Positions 51,224 through 59,951 of a stretch of DNA of 61,089 nt are shown in pieces. The notes beneath the pieces were generated by a model. It was not told where the DNA came from. It worked only from the letters and a program-made list of their open reading frames with translations, and ran no database searches. The DNA comes from UBA6054 sp964522095 (lineage in GTDB: Bacteria; Planctomycetota; Phycisphaerae; Phycisphaerales; UBA1924). The position numbers and the translations under genes were made by a program. The DNA lies in assembly GCA_964522095.1 (NCBI GenBank), contig CAZFSO010000005.1, positions 1-61,089 on the forward strand. Reading direction: 5' to 3'. Every line of letters starts with the position of its first letter. The first letter of the stretch is position 1.

Positions 51224-52693
51224 TCACCTGCGCGGGCAGGGATTCACGTAGGCGTCCAGGTAAGCCATCAGATCGAAGATGTCGATCGCGCCCGACGCGT
51301 CGAAGTCCGCCGGCCCGTGCTGATCGGCGTACGCCCCGATGAACCACAGCAGGTCGAAACTGTCCACGCTGCCGTCCTGGTTCATGTCCGCCCGGTCCAC
51401 GCAGCGGTTGACGACCCACTCGCGCCGCTCGGTCAGGAAGTTCTCGCGGATCACGGGGTCTCGCACCCACGGCGTCGGGTCCACCACCGTCACCCGGATC
51501 GTCCGCTCCACGTCGTCGTCCAGCCCCAGCGTTGACAGGTCCACGTGGGTCACCCCGTCGAGTTGCGGCAGGGGCTGGCCGTCGATGGACCAGAAGACGT
51601 CCAGGTCGTGCCCGTCGGGCTGCTGGGGCACCGCGTAGACCGTGTCGGAGCCGGTCAGCAGCGTGCCCGCCGGGGTGGCGTCCTCGATCGGTCTGACCTC
51701 GCGATAGAACTCCTTGATGAGGGCCTCGGCCCCGGGCAGGTTGAAGGGCCGGCCAAGGTTGCGCATCATCGAGTTGTTCGACGGCCGGTAGATCCCGGTC
51801 TCCGAGGTGTGCGCCCCCTCGAAGGTCGCCACCGGCCCGTCAAAGCCGGGGATCACCGCGCCCAGCCAGCGGAACCACTTGCGCTCCTGCGCGGCCATCT
51901 GCGTTGAGTTGTAGATCGAGATGTTGGCCGTCCCCGGCTCGCCGCCCGCGTAGTGCGTCGGCCCGCCGTAGGTGTACTCGTCCGCCAGGTTCCCGAGCGA
52001 GTGGCCGATCTCGTGGATCACGATCTGCGTCGCGGCCGAGTTGCCGCCCGACGCGGTGCCCAGGTTGTTGCCCGGATACCCCACGCCGCCGTACTTGGTC
52101 GAGTTGGCCACCGCGACCACCTGGTCCACGTCGGTGTCCACGCCGGCCATCGCCGCCTGCAGCGCCTTGCTCACGCTGACGCACAGCGCCCGCTCGGTCC
52201 CGCCGCACCAGTAGGCCATGTTCAGCGCCGTGTCCCGCGTGATGCCCGGCACCGGATCGTTCGACACGCCCGACTCGTTCGACACCACCTCGACGCGGTG
52301 GACGCGGAAGTACGGTCGGTAGGTGATGAACGGCTCGTAGGCGAACATGCCCGCCTCGATCCCGTCCACGTGCGCGTGGAACGCGTGCATGTCCGACTGC
52401 CGGTACCCGTCGCCGACGAACACCAGGTCGATCCGCTCGGGCTCGTCCAGCGACCGTCGCCCCTCCATTGCGTCCCACAGCGCCCGGTTCTCGGGCGTCA
52501 TGGTGCGCAGCGGGATGCGCGTGCCCGTCAGGTTGCCGTGCTCGTCCGGCCAGCAGGCGTGGACGAGTTCGATCTCGGGATCGCCCCCGTGGGGGTCGGC
52601 GAGGGGGGCGTGGGCGGGGTGGGCCAGGGCCGTCGCCACGCCGCAGCACAGCACCAGAGCGGCCAGCCCGGCCGCGTGAGCAGTTGGGAACAT
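51224..52693 (-). CDS. M64-type secreted metallopeptidase with dockerin-like C-terminus
   Basis: 489 residues. A signal peptide covers about residues 1-24. Peptidase M64 (IgA-peptidase-like) has the zinc motif HEIGHSLGNLADEY (H227, E228, H231, D238). The C-terminal ~55 residues carry two EF-hand-like repeats, DMNQDGSVDSFDLLWF and DFDASGAIDIFDLMAYL, a dockerin-like module common at the ends of secreted planctomycete proteins. GGAGA lies six bases before the ATG at 52693; the longer open frame upstream is a shadow. It sits next to the PNGase F-like gene, suggesting joint breakdown of glycoproteins. Confidence 0.9.
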   Translation of the reverse strand: MFPTAHAAGLAALVLCCGVATALAHPAHAPLADPHGGDPEIELVHACWPDEHGNLTGTRIPLRTMTPENRALWDAMEGRRSLDEPERIDLVFVGDGYRQSDMHAFHAHVDGIEAGMFAYEPFITYRPYFRVHRVEVVSNESGVSNDPVPGITRDTALNMAYWCGGTERALCVSVSKALQAAMAGVDTDVDQVVAVANSTKYGGVGYPGNNLGTASGGNSAATQIVIHEIGHSLGNLADEYTYGGPTHYAGGEPGTANISIYNSTQMAAQERKWFRWLGAVIPGFDGPVATFEGAHTSETGIYRPSNNSMMRNLGRPFNLPGAEALIKEFYREVRPIEDATPAGTLLTGSDTVYAVPQQPDGHDLDVFWSIDGQPLPQLDGVTHVDLSTLGLDDDVERTIRVTVVDPTPWVRDPVIRENFLTERREWVVNRCVDRADMNQDGSVDSFDLLWFIGAYADQHGPADFDASGAIDIFDLMAYLDAYVNPCPRR

Positions 52694-52812
52694 CACGGTC
52701 TCCGGAACCCGGGTCCAAGCGGCCTGGCCGCGCCCGGGCGGAGAACCCGCCGGGCCGGACCGATACGCCCACCCCCCGGCTCGGGTTGCTCCGAGGCCCG
52801 GATTTGCGACGG

Positions 52813-54522
52813 TCACAGGCCCAGCCAGCCGGTCACGTCCACCGGGAACCGCCCCGGCTCGTCCTGACCGGGGGTCATGCGTCGGGGCCAACTGGTCGTC
52901 ACGCCGTCCGTCTCGCGCGTGACGCCCAGGCGCAGCACGCCGTCCTCGTCGACCGCCGACGCCGGCAGGGTCGCGTCCAGCGCCCAGCCGCCCGGGATCG
53001 GCGCCACCCGGACCTCCGCCAGGTCGGCCGCGCCGAACAGGCGGTGCGCCGTGCCGTCGCGTTCGATGCGCCACACGCCGCGCGGCAGCCGGTGCGGCCC
53101 CGTCCACAGCGTGACCGCGTCGTCCGTCCCGTCCGGCGCCGCGCACTCGAGGTACACCGACCACCCCGCGCGCTCGTCACCGTGCCCGGGCGGGGCGGTC
53201 CGTCGCAGCACGCCCGATGCCGCCCGCGCCGGCAGGGCGTCGAGGTCCGTCGCGCCCGCCAGCAGCGCGGGCATGGTCCACCCGTTGAGCAGCGGCCCGA
53301 CGGGCACGCCCGGCGGACGGGCGACGGGGATGGTCGCCATCGCCGCGGCGCCGGTCTCGACCCGGCCCACGCGGACCGGAACCTCGGCCGTGCGCACCAC
53401 CGCCGACCGGCGCTGCACCAGGGGCACGCCCGCCCGCGCCTCGACCGCCTGCCGCGCCGGCGCGGACTCCAGGACCGGCCCGGCGCCGTCGGTCGCCGCG
53501 CCGCCGACCTCGAGCAGCAGGGGCGCGTCGCGGGCGGGCAGGGACAGCACGCCGAGCGTGGCGGTCAGGCGCGTCTCGTCCGCCGGGCCGAGGCCCGGCT
53601 CGCCCGCGTCGTCGATCACCCAGGCGAGCGCCTTGGGCTGGGCGTCGAGCCAGCCCAGGGCCCGCAGCACGCGCGTCTCGTCGTCGACCCAGGGCGAGAG
53701 CAGGTCGGCCTGCAGCGCCCGCAACTCTTGCGAGTCGGGTGTCCACAGGGGGACCCACCGGGCGTTCATGCGGACCACGCCGCCCAGCGTTCGACGCAGC
53801 CTGCCGGCCGCCTCCGGGTCGACCAGGGCCATGCGTCCCAGGATCAACTGCCACCGCGCCTCGTGGTGCCGAGCAAGTTCGTCCAGGAACCGGCCCGCGG
53901 GGTCGGTCGACAGGTCGTCGCGCACCGCGTCCAGGTCGCTGCCCGCGGCCCCGGTCCGGTCGGGCCCGCCCGTCGGCGTCAGCCCGTCGCGCACCAGGCG
54001 GGCACGCCAGCGCTGGAACGGGTCGGCACGCACCGCGTCCAGCGCCGCGACGACCTCGGGCGACTCCCGGGCGCCGGGCGGCACGGGCGAGGCCCACAGC
54101 GGGCGCCCCTCGGCCTCGAGCGCCGCACGCTCCGGGTCGGGCAGCCAGTTGACCTCGTACCGCTCGGTCCCGAACCACAGGCCCTGCGTGACGGCGTCGA
54201 GCGGCAGGTCGACCACGGCGTACCACAGCCCCGCCCGGGACGACCCTTCCGCGTCGGCCGCGGGCGTCGCCCGGTACCGCGAGAACTCGCCCAGCCAGCC
54301 GGCGTCCACGACCCCGACGGACCCGAGCCTGAAGTAGGCCGCCTTCGGCGTCTGCCCGTCGTCGAGCGTCACCCGCGTCGCGCCCGGGCCGCGCTCGCCG
54401 ACCACCACCGGCACCAGCAGGGGATGGCCCACGATGGCGTCGATCCGCTCGACCGCCGGGCGCACCTGCGCACCGGCGAGGGCGCAGCAGAACACAAGCG
54501 GGATGAGCAGTCGGAACGGCAC
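52813..54522 (-). CDS. Secreted hypothetical protein with CBM9-like C-terminus
   Basis: 569 residues. A signal peptide (MPFRLLIPLVFCCALAGA) starts it. The central ~400 residues are not recognised. The last ~100 residues (segments VWRIERDGTAHRL, LRLGVTRETDGV, SWPRRMTPGQDEPGRFP) resemble the end of a CBM9/DOMON-like carbohydrate-binding module. It follows the M64 gene's promoter side on the same strand (120-base gap) and is divergent from the KaiC-like gene. A role in sugar or glycoprotein binding is inferred. Confidence 0.7.
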   Translation of the reverse strand: MPFRLLIPLVFCCALAGAQVRPAVERIDAIVGHPLLVPVVVGERGPGATRVTLDDGQTPKAAYFRLGSVGVVDAGWLGEFSRYRATPAADAEGSSRAGLWYAVVDLPLDAVTQGLWFGTERYEVNWLPDPERAALEAEGRPLWASPVPPGARESPEVVAALDAVRADPFQRWRARLVRDGLTPTGGPDRTGAAGSDLDAVRDDLSTDPAGRFLDELARHHEARWQLILGRMALVDPEAAGRLRRTLGGVVRMNARWVPLWTPDSQELRALQADLLSPWVDDETRVLRALGWLDAQPKALAWVIDDAGEPGLGPADETRLTATLGVLSLPARDAPLLLEVGGAATDGAGPVLESAPARQAVEARAGVPLVQRRSAVVRTAEVPVRVGRVETGAAAMATIPVARPPGVPVGPLLNGWTMPALLAGATDLDALPARAASGVLRRTAPPGHGDERAGWSVYLECAAPDGTDDAVTLWTGPHRLPRGVWRIERDGTAHRLFGAADLAEVRVAPIPGGWALDATLPASAVDEDGVLRLGVTRETDGVTTSWPRRMTPGQDEPGRFPVDVTGWLGL

Positions 54523-54600
54523 GCCGGATTGTTCGCCGCCCGGCGCGCGGGAGATTCGCCGGTTCTATGCTTCCGGCCACAGGGGAGACGGAGCCAGACC

Positions 54601-56097
54601 TTGCCCAGACAGCCAACGGTGTCGTCCGGCGTGCCCGGTTTCGATGCAATACTCGGGGGCGGGCTGCCCGCGGGGCACCTCTATCTGATTGAGGGCCACC
54701 CCGGCGCGGGCAAGACCACCCTGGCGCTGCAGTTCCTCATCGCGGCCCGCGACCGCGGCGAGCGCGTGCTCTACTGCACGCTCTCCGAGAGCGAGACCGA
54801 GATCAACAAGATCGCCGAGTCGCACGGCTGGACACTCGAAGGGGTGACGATCCTGGAGATGGGCCCGGAGGCGGACGCGGCCTCGCAGGAGGACGCCTAC
54901 ACCGTCTTCCGGCCCTCGGACATCGAACTGGGCGCCACGACGCGGCGCATGCTCGAAGCGGTCGACGAACTCCAGCCGGCGGTCGTCGTGGTCGACTCGC
55001 TCTCCGAACTGCGCCTGGTCGCGCAGGACCCGCTGCGCTACCGGCGCAAGATCCTCGCCCTCAAGCACTTCTTCTCGCGGAAGAGTTGCACCGTCCTGCT
55101 GCTCGACGACCGCACCGTCCAGGCCGGCGACCTGCAGCCGAAGAGCATCGCGCACGGGGTGATCGAACTGGACCGCCTCCCGACCGAGTACGGCGCCGAA
55201 CGCCGGCGCATCCGGGTGGTGAAACTCCGCGGCACGCCGTTCTCGGGCGGGTTCCACGACTTCAGCATCCGCACCGGCGGGCTGGCCGTCTTCCCCAGGA
55301 TCTCCGAGGCCAACAGCGAGCACGAGTTCGGCGACGAGCCGGTGACCACGGGCATCCCGGGGTTCGACGTCATGCTCGGGGGCGGGCTGGACCGGGGCAC
55401 GAGCACCCTGCTGACCGGCCCGGCGGGCACGGGCAAGTCGACGCTCGCGCTGGCCGTGCTCGACGCCGCGGCCCGCCGGGGCGAGCGCTCGGCGGTGTTC
55501 GGTTTCGAGGAGAACCGCCGGATCATGCAGCGGCGGGCGGGCGCGCTGGGCATGGACCTCGAACGCCATATCGCCAGCGGGATCATCGGCTTCCGCTCGG
55601 TGCTGCCGGCCGAGATGTCCCCGGGCGAGTTCGCGACCCACGTCCGCGAGGCCGTCGAGCGCGACGGCGTGCGCATCGTGATGATCGACAGCCTCAACGG
55701 CTACCTCAACTCGATGCCCGAGGAGCGCTTCCTCGCGCCGCAGATGCACGAACTGCTCGGCTACCTCAACAACCGCGGCGTGGTGACGATCCTGGTGCTC
55801 GCCCAGCGGGGGATGATGGGGTCGGGGATGCACGCCGCGGTCGACGTGAGTTATCTCGCCGACACGGTCGTCATGCTGCGGCTCTTCGAGGCGTTCGGGT
55901 CCATCCGCAAGGCGGTGTCGGTCCTCAAGAAGCGGACCGGCCGCCACGAGGACACCATCCGGGAACTGCGCTTCGACGGGGCCGGGGTCCACGTCGGCAA
56001 GCCCCTGACCGATTTCCGCGGCGTGCTCAGCGGGGTGCCCGAATACACCGGCACCGAGCAGAAACTCGACCGGGGCACGGCGCATGACGCCCCCTGA
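54601..56097 (+). CDS. KaiC-like double RecA-fold ATPase
   Basis: 498 residues from a TTG (54601) with GGAG seven bases upstream; homology begins at once (VPGFDAILGGGLPAG). There are two KaiC domains: P-loop 1 GHPGAGKTT (32-40) with catalytic Glu pair near SESETE (62-67), and P-loop 2 GPAGTGKST (273-281) with EEN near 303-305. Walker B residues are VVVVDS and VMIDS. KaiA and KaiB are not present, so this is not a cyanobacterial clock. It overlaps the histidine kinase gene by 14 bases, a pairing typical of KaiC-linked signal systems in other bacteria. Confidence 0.9.
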   Translation: MPRQPTVSSGVPGFDAILGGGLPAGHLYLIEGHPGAGKTTLALQFLIAARDRGERVLYCTLSESETEINKIAESHGWTLEGVTILEMGPEADAASQEDAYTVFRPSDIELGATTRRMLEAVDELQPAVVVVDSLSELRLVAQDPLRYRRKILALKHFFSRKSCTVLLLDDRTVQAGDLQPKSIAHGVIELDRLPTEYGAERRRIRVVKLRGTPFSGGFHDFSIRTGGLAVFPRISEANSEHEFGDEPVTTGIPGFDVMLGGGLDRGTSTLLTGPAGTGKSTLALAVLDAAARRGERSAVFGFEENRRIMQRRAGALGMDLERHIASGIIGFRSVLPAEMSPGEFATHVREAVERDGVRIVMIDSLNGYLNSMPEERFLAPQMHELLGYLNNRGVVTILVLAQRGMMGSGMHAAVDVSYLADTVVMLRLFEAFGSIRKAVSVLKKRTGRHEDTIRELRFDGAGVHVGKPLTDFRGVLSGVPEYTGTEQKLDRGTAHDAP

Positions 56098-58123
56098 CCA
56101 GGCCCAGGGCATCCTGGTGCTCGCCCCCACCGGGCGCGACGCGCCGCTGATCTGCGAGACGCTCGTGCGGGCGGGCATCCGGGCCCGGGCCTGCGCCGAC
56201 GCCGCGGACCTGGCGGGCGCGCTGGACCGGGCCGACGCGGCGATCGTCGCCGAGGAGTCGCTCGACGACCAGACCTCGGCGTCCGTCCGTGAGGCGCTGG
56301 ACCGCCAGCCGGTCTGGTCCGACCTGCCGCTGATCGTGCTCGGGCTGCCGTACTCCTCGACCGGCGTGGGGCTGCTCGAGCGCCTGGCGCCCACGGCGAA
56401 CATCACGCTGATCGAGCGCCCGGCACGCCCGTTCACGCTGATCACGGTTGCGCGCGCCGCCCTGCGCGCCCGCGAGCGACAGTACCAGATGCGCGACCGC
56501 CTGGCCGAACTGGTCGACGCGCGCGAGCAGATCGCCCGCCAGCACGAGAAACTCGAGCAGCAGGCCCGCGTTTTCGACATCACGCTCTCGGCGATCACCG
56601 ACTTTGCGTACATCTTCGACCGAGAGGGCCGCTTCGTGTACGCCAACCGGGCCCTGCTCGACCTGTGGGGCCGCCCGTTCGACCGGGTCGTCGGCCGGAC
56701 CTTCTTCGAACTCGACTATCCCGACGAACTCGCCCGGAAGCATCACGGCGAGATCGTGTCCGCCTTCTCCGGCCAGGAGGTCCGCGGCGAGGCCGAGTAC
56801 CTCAGCCCCGTCGGCGTGTGGGGTTACTACGAGTACATCTTCGTCCCCGTGCGCGGCGCGGACGGCTCGGTCGAGTTCGTGGCCGGCTCCACCCGCGAGA
56901 TCAGCCAGCGCAAGCGCCTCGAGGACCGCCGGCGCGAACTGCTCGAATCCGAGCGCAGCGCCCGCGCCGAGGCCGAGCGCGTCGGGCGTCTGAAGGACGA
57001 GTTCCTCTCAACGCTCAGCCACGAACTGCGCACGCCGCTCAACGCCATCACCGGCTGGATCCAACTCCTTCAGCGCGGGCACCTCTCCGAGGCCGACCGC
57101 GCCCGGGCGATCGAGACCATCAGCCGCAACACCCAGTCCCAGAAGGAACTCATCGAGGACCTTCTGGACATGAGCCGCATCGTCTCGGGCAAGGCCCGCC
57201 TGGACGTGCAGGAGGTCGACCTGCGCCTCCTGGTGGCCAACGCCCTGGAGAGCGTCCGCCCGGCGGCCGAGGCGAAGTCGATCGCGCTGACCGCCGAGGT
57301 CGACGAGGCGCCCGAGCACGTGCAGGCCGACCCCGCCCGGCTCCAGCAGATCCTCTGGAACCTGGTCAACAACGCCGTCAAGTTCACGCCCGCCCACGGC
57401 AGGGTGCGGGTCCGCGTCACGGGCGAGGCCGGGATGGTCCGCATCGAGGTCGCCGACACCGGCATCGGCATCGCGCCCGAGTTTCTCTCGCAGGTCTTCG
57501 ACCGTTTCCGCCAGGGCGACGCCTCCAGCACGCGCCGGCACGGCGGGCTCGGCCTGGGACTCTCGATCGTCCGCCAACTCGCCGAGATGCACGCCGGCGA
57601 GGTGAGCGTCGAGAGCCCGGGCGAGGGCCGCGGCTCGGTCTTCACGGTCACGCTGCCCATCCGGGCGCCGTCGGGCCAGGCGGGCCCCGCCAGACCGCGA
57701 CCGGCCGACGGCGCCGCCCGCAACGGCACGCCCGTGCTGCTCCACGGCGCGGCCGTCCTGGTGGTCGACGACGACCCCGACGGACGCGAGATCACGCGCC
57801 GCCTGCTCGGCGAACTCGGCGCGACCGTGCTCTGCGCCGACAGCGCGGACGAGGCCGAGGCGGTGCTCGCCTCCGAGCGCGTCGACGTGCTGCTCAGCGA
57901 CGTGGGCATGCCCGTGCGCGACGGCTTCGACCTGATCCGGTCCGTGCGGTCGTCGGCCGACGAGGCGGTGCGCTCCATGCCCGCCATCGCGCTGACCGCC
58001 TTCGCACGCGCCGAGGACCGCGCCGAGGCGCTCCGGGCCGGGTACGACGACCACGTGACCAAGCCCGTGGACCCGGCGGTCCTGTCCGCCGCGGTGGCGC
58101 GCCTGCTGGGCAGGATCGCGTGA
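56084..58123 (+). CDS. Hybrid histidine kinase with PAS domain
   Basis: 679 residues. The N-terminal ~125 residues look like a receiver fold without the phosphorylatable Asp (AAIVAEESL). A coiled coil (about 130-162) and a PAS domain (about 163-275) follow. The H box FLSTLSHELRTPLN has H313, the N box is NLVNNAVKF, and the G boxes are DTGIGIAPEF and GGLGLGLS. A C-terminal receiver has the Asp D606 (LLSDVGMP). It overlaps the KaiC-like gene by 14 bases, so KaiC is likely to control or be controlled by the kinase. Its gene converges on the lone receiver gene one base away. Confidence 0.95.
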   Translation: MTPPDQAQGILVLAPTGRDAPLICETLVRAGIRARACADAADLAGALDRADAAIVAEESLDDQTSASVREALDRQPVWSDLPLIVLGLPYSSTGVGLLERLAPTANITLIERPARPFTLITVARAALRARERQYQMRDRLAELVDAREQIARQHEKLEQQARVFDITLSAITDFAYIFDREGRFVYANRALLDLWGRPFDRVVGRTFFELDYPDELARKHHGEIVSAFSGQEVRGEAEYLSPVGVWGYYEYIFVPVRGADGSVEFVAGSTREISQRKRLEDRRRELLESERSARAEAERVGRLKDEFLSTLSHELRTPLNAITGWIQLLQRGHLSEADRARAIETISRNTQSQKELIEDLLDMSRIVSGKARLDVQEVDLRLLVANALESVRPAAEAKSIALTAEVDEAPEHVQADPARLQQILWNLVNNAVKFTPAHGRVRVRVTGEAGMVRIEVADTGIGIAPEFLSQVFDRFRQGDASSTRRHGGLGLGLSIVRQLAEMHAGEVSVESPGEGRGSVFTVTLPIRAPSGQAGPARPRPADGAARNGTPVLLHGAAVLVVDDDPDGREITRRLLGELGATVLCADSADEAEAVLASERVDVLLSDVGMPVRDGFDLIRSVRSSADEAVRSMPAIALTAFARAEDRAEALRAGYDDHVTKPVDPAVLSAAVARLLGRIA

Positions 58124-58124
58124 C

Positions 58125-58520
58125 TCAGCGCGGCAGCACCCGCTCGCCGTCCGCCACGCGGCGCACGACCGCGAGCACGCCCGACACGTCGAGATGCTTG
58201 GACGCGAACCCCCACGCCCCGGCCGCCACCGCCGACGCGACCGTCTGCTCGTCGTCGTACCCGCTGTAGACCACCACCCGCGTGCCCGGGTGGCCGGCCG
58301 CCACCTCGCGCAGCGCCTCCAGCGGCTCGCGCCCGGGCATCGTCAGGTCCAGCAGCACCACGTCCGGCGCGTGCTCGGCCACCGCCGCGACCAGCCCGTC
58401 GGCCGAGTGCAGCACGCCGACCAGCCGCACCCACCCCTCCAGCCGCGCCATCAGCGCGAACACCTCCGTCAGGTCGCGGCTGTCGTCGACCAGCAGCAGG
58501 GTGACCGGCGCGCCGCTCAC
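58125..58520 (-). CDS. Stand-alone response regulator receiver (REC) protein
   Basis: 131 residues from a GTG (58520) that overlaps the MoxR stop codon as GTGA. A single receiver domain has the acidic pair LLVDDSRD, phospho-Asp in VVLLDLTMPG, the Ser in VVYSG and Lys in FASKHLD. There is no output domain. The frame is open upstream, but the start is fixed by the overlap. It converges on the hybrid kinase and could be a phosphate acceptor for it, or act with MoxR. Confidence 0.85.
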   Translation of the reverse strand: MSGAPVTLLLVDDSRDLTEVFALMARLEGWVRLVGVLHSADGLVAAVAEHAPDVVLLDLTMPGREPLEALREVAAGHPGTRVVVYSGYDDEQTVASAVAAGAWGFASKHLDVSGVLAVVRRVADGERVLPR

Positions 58521-59560
58521 GACGCGTCCCGCGGCAGGGTCTCCACCAGGTTGCGCACCACGGCGTCGGAGTCCACCGACTCGGCGCCGGCCTCGAAGTT
58601 GAGCAGCACGCGGTGGCGCAGGGCGGGCAGGGCGGCGTGCTGGACGTCCTCGATGGACGCGGCCGGGCGGCCCCGGATCAGGGCGTGACACTTGGCCGCG
58701 AGGATCAGCGCCTGGGCCGCACGAGGCGAGGCGCCGACCTGCACGAACCGGTCCACCATCGGCGTGGCGAACGACTCGGGGCTTTGGCCGCCCGGCGAGC
58801 CGCCCGCGGTCGCCCTGGGGTGGGTCGCGAGCACCGTGCGCACGGCGTAGTCCACCACGTGGTCGGCCGCGGGCACGCGCCGGACCAGGGCCTGGTGGGC
58901 CAGGAGGCGCTCGGCGTCGAGCACCGGCTCGGCCGCGGATTCGGTCGCTCCGGTGGTGCGGGCGAGGATCCCTCGCAGGTCGCCCCGCGTCGGCGAGCCG
59001 ACCAGCACCTTGAAGAAGAACCGGTCCAACTGCGCCTCGGGCAGGGGGTAGGTCCCCTCCTGCTCGATCGGGTTCTGCGTGGCGAGCACGAAGAACGGGC
59101 GGGGCAGGGCGTGCGTCTGGTTGCCGACGGTCACGCTGCGCTCCTGCATCGCCTCGAGCAGGGCCGACTGGGTTTTGGGCGTGGCCCGGTTGATCTCGTC
59201 GGCCAGCAGGATCTGGCTGAACACCGGCCCGGGCTGGAAGCGGAAGGCCCGACGCAGGCGCCCGTGTTCGTCCTCCTGCTCGTCGATGACCGTGGTGCCG
59301 GTGATGTCGGCGGGCATGAGGTCGGGCGTGAACTGCACGCGCCCGAAATCCAGGCGGACCGCCTGGGCGATGGTCCGCACGAGCAGCGTCTTGCCGATCC
59401 CCGGCACGCCCTCAAGCAGCGCGTGTCCCCCCACGAACAGGCAGGTGAGCACCTGCTCGACCACAGCCGCCTGCCCCACCACCACGCGCCCGACCTGCTC
59501 ACGCACCCGCTCAAAGTCGGCACGGAACTGCTCGGCGGCGGCGGCGGGTGCGTCGGGCAT
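58517..59560 (-). CDS. MoxR-family AAA+ ATPase
   Basis: 347 residues. MoxR proteins are AAA+ chaperones that help insert cofactors into or mature partner proteins, often with DUF58 and von Willebrand factor A partners. Walker A is GVPGIGKT (51-58), Walker B is ILLADEINR, sensor 1 is FVLATQNPIEQEGTYPLPEA, and the lid domain follows. The usual DUF58/BatA genes are not adjacent; instead a receiver gene overlaps the stop codon. Upstream is the repeat-rich gap. Confidence 0.93.
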   Translation of the reverse strand: MPDAPAAAAEQFRADFERVREQVGRVVVGQAAVVEQVLTCLFVGGHALLEGVPGIGKTLLVRTIAQAVRLDFGRVQFTPDLMPADITGTTVIDEQEDEHGRLRRAFRFQPGPVFSQILLADEINRATPKTQSALLEAMQERSVTVGNQTHALPRPFFVLATQNPIEQEGTYPLPEAQLDRFFFKVLVGSPTRGDLRGILARTTGATESAAEPVLDAERLLAHQALVRRVPAADHVVDYAVRTVLATHPRATAGGSPGGQSPESFATPMVDRFVQVGASPRAAQALILAAKCHALIRGRPAASIEDVQHAALPALRHRVLLNFEAGAESVDSDAVVRNLVETLPRDAS

Positions 59561-59649
59561 GGGGGGATGGTAGGAGGCGGGAGAAAGCGATCAGCCATCA
59601 GGGGTCGAGCGCCCTGCGAGCGGGTCATCGGAGCCGCACACCGGATTCC

Positions 59650-59811
59650 CAGTGCCAGTGCCCGATGCCTGATGCCCAGTGCCTGATGCCNNNNNNNNNN
59701 NNNNNNNNNNNNNNNNNNNNNNNNNNNNNNNNNNNNNNNNNNNNNNNNNNNNNNNNNNNNNNNNNNNNNNNNNNNNNNNNNNNNNNNNNNTGATGCCCAG
59801 TGCCTGATGCC
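59650..59811 (+). repeat. 7-bp tandem repeat (CAGTGCC/TGATGCC) with gap
   Basis: Alternating heptamers CAGTGCC, CGATGCC and TGATGCC (general form YRRTGCC): about six before the gap and three after it. No gene overlaps it. The array lies between the MoxR gene's 5' end and tRNA-Cys. Confidence 0.85.
59691..59790. other. Assembly gap (100 N) in heptamer repeat
   Basis: Exactly 100 N inside the heptamer array, so the true copy number is unknown. Confidence 0.99.
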
Positions 59812-59827
59812 TGACCCCCCAACGCAA

Positions 59828-59853
59828 ACGGCCGGCCCTTGCAGGCCGGCCGT
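59828..59853 (-). terminator. Hairpin downstream of tRNA-Cys, putative terminator
   Basis: A perfect 10-bp stem ACGGCCGGCC / GGCCGGCCGT with a 6-base loop, four bases from the tRNA-Cys 3' end. On the minus strand it is followed by TTGCGTTGG, a weak U-tract. Confidence 0.6.
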
Positions 59854-59856
59854 CAA

Positions 59857-59941
59857 AGGCCGCGGTGGGATTCGAACCCACGACTGGCTTTCGCCAAACG
59901 GATTTGCAATCCGCCCCCTTGGTCCACTCGGGCACGCGGCC
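59857..59941 (-). tRNA. tRNA-Cys (GCA) with long variable arm
   Basis: 85 bases. Acceptor GGCCGCG/CGCGGCC, discriminator U, no encoded CCA. The anticodon stem GCGGA/TCCGT closes loop TTGCAAA, anticodon GCA. The T arm is GTGGG/CCCAC with TTCGAAT. Between the anticodon and T arms lie 16 bases with a TGGC-GAAA-GCCA hairpin, the shape of class II tRNAs (Ser, Leu, Tyr). The D arm (CCCGAGTGGACCAAGGG) is also Ser-like. Anticodon GCA and U73 are Cys identity elements, whereas tRNA-Ser has G73. Confidence 0.85.
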
Positions 59942-59951
59942 GGCAGCCGGG

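Noticed and set aside
54601..56097. Circadian clock KaiC
   Set aside because: No KaiA or KaiB is near, and the partner is a histidine kinase, so a clock claim is not supported.
59857..59941. tRNA-Ser
   Set aside because: The long arm suggests Ser, but the anticodon is GCA and the discriminator is U, whereas Ser tRNAs have G73 and GCU, GGA, UGA or CGA anticodons.
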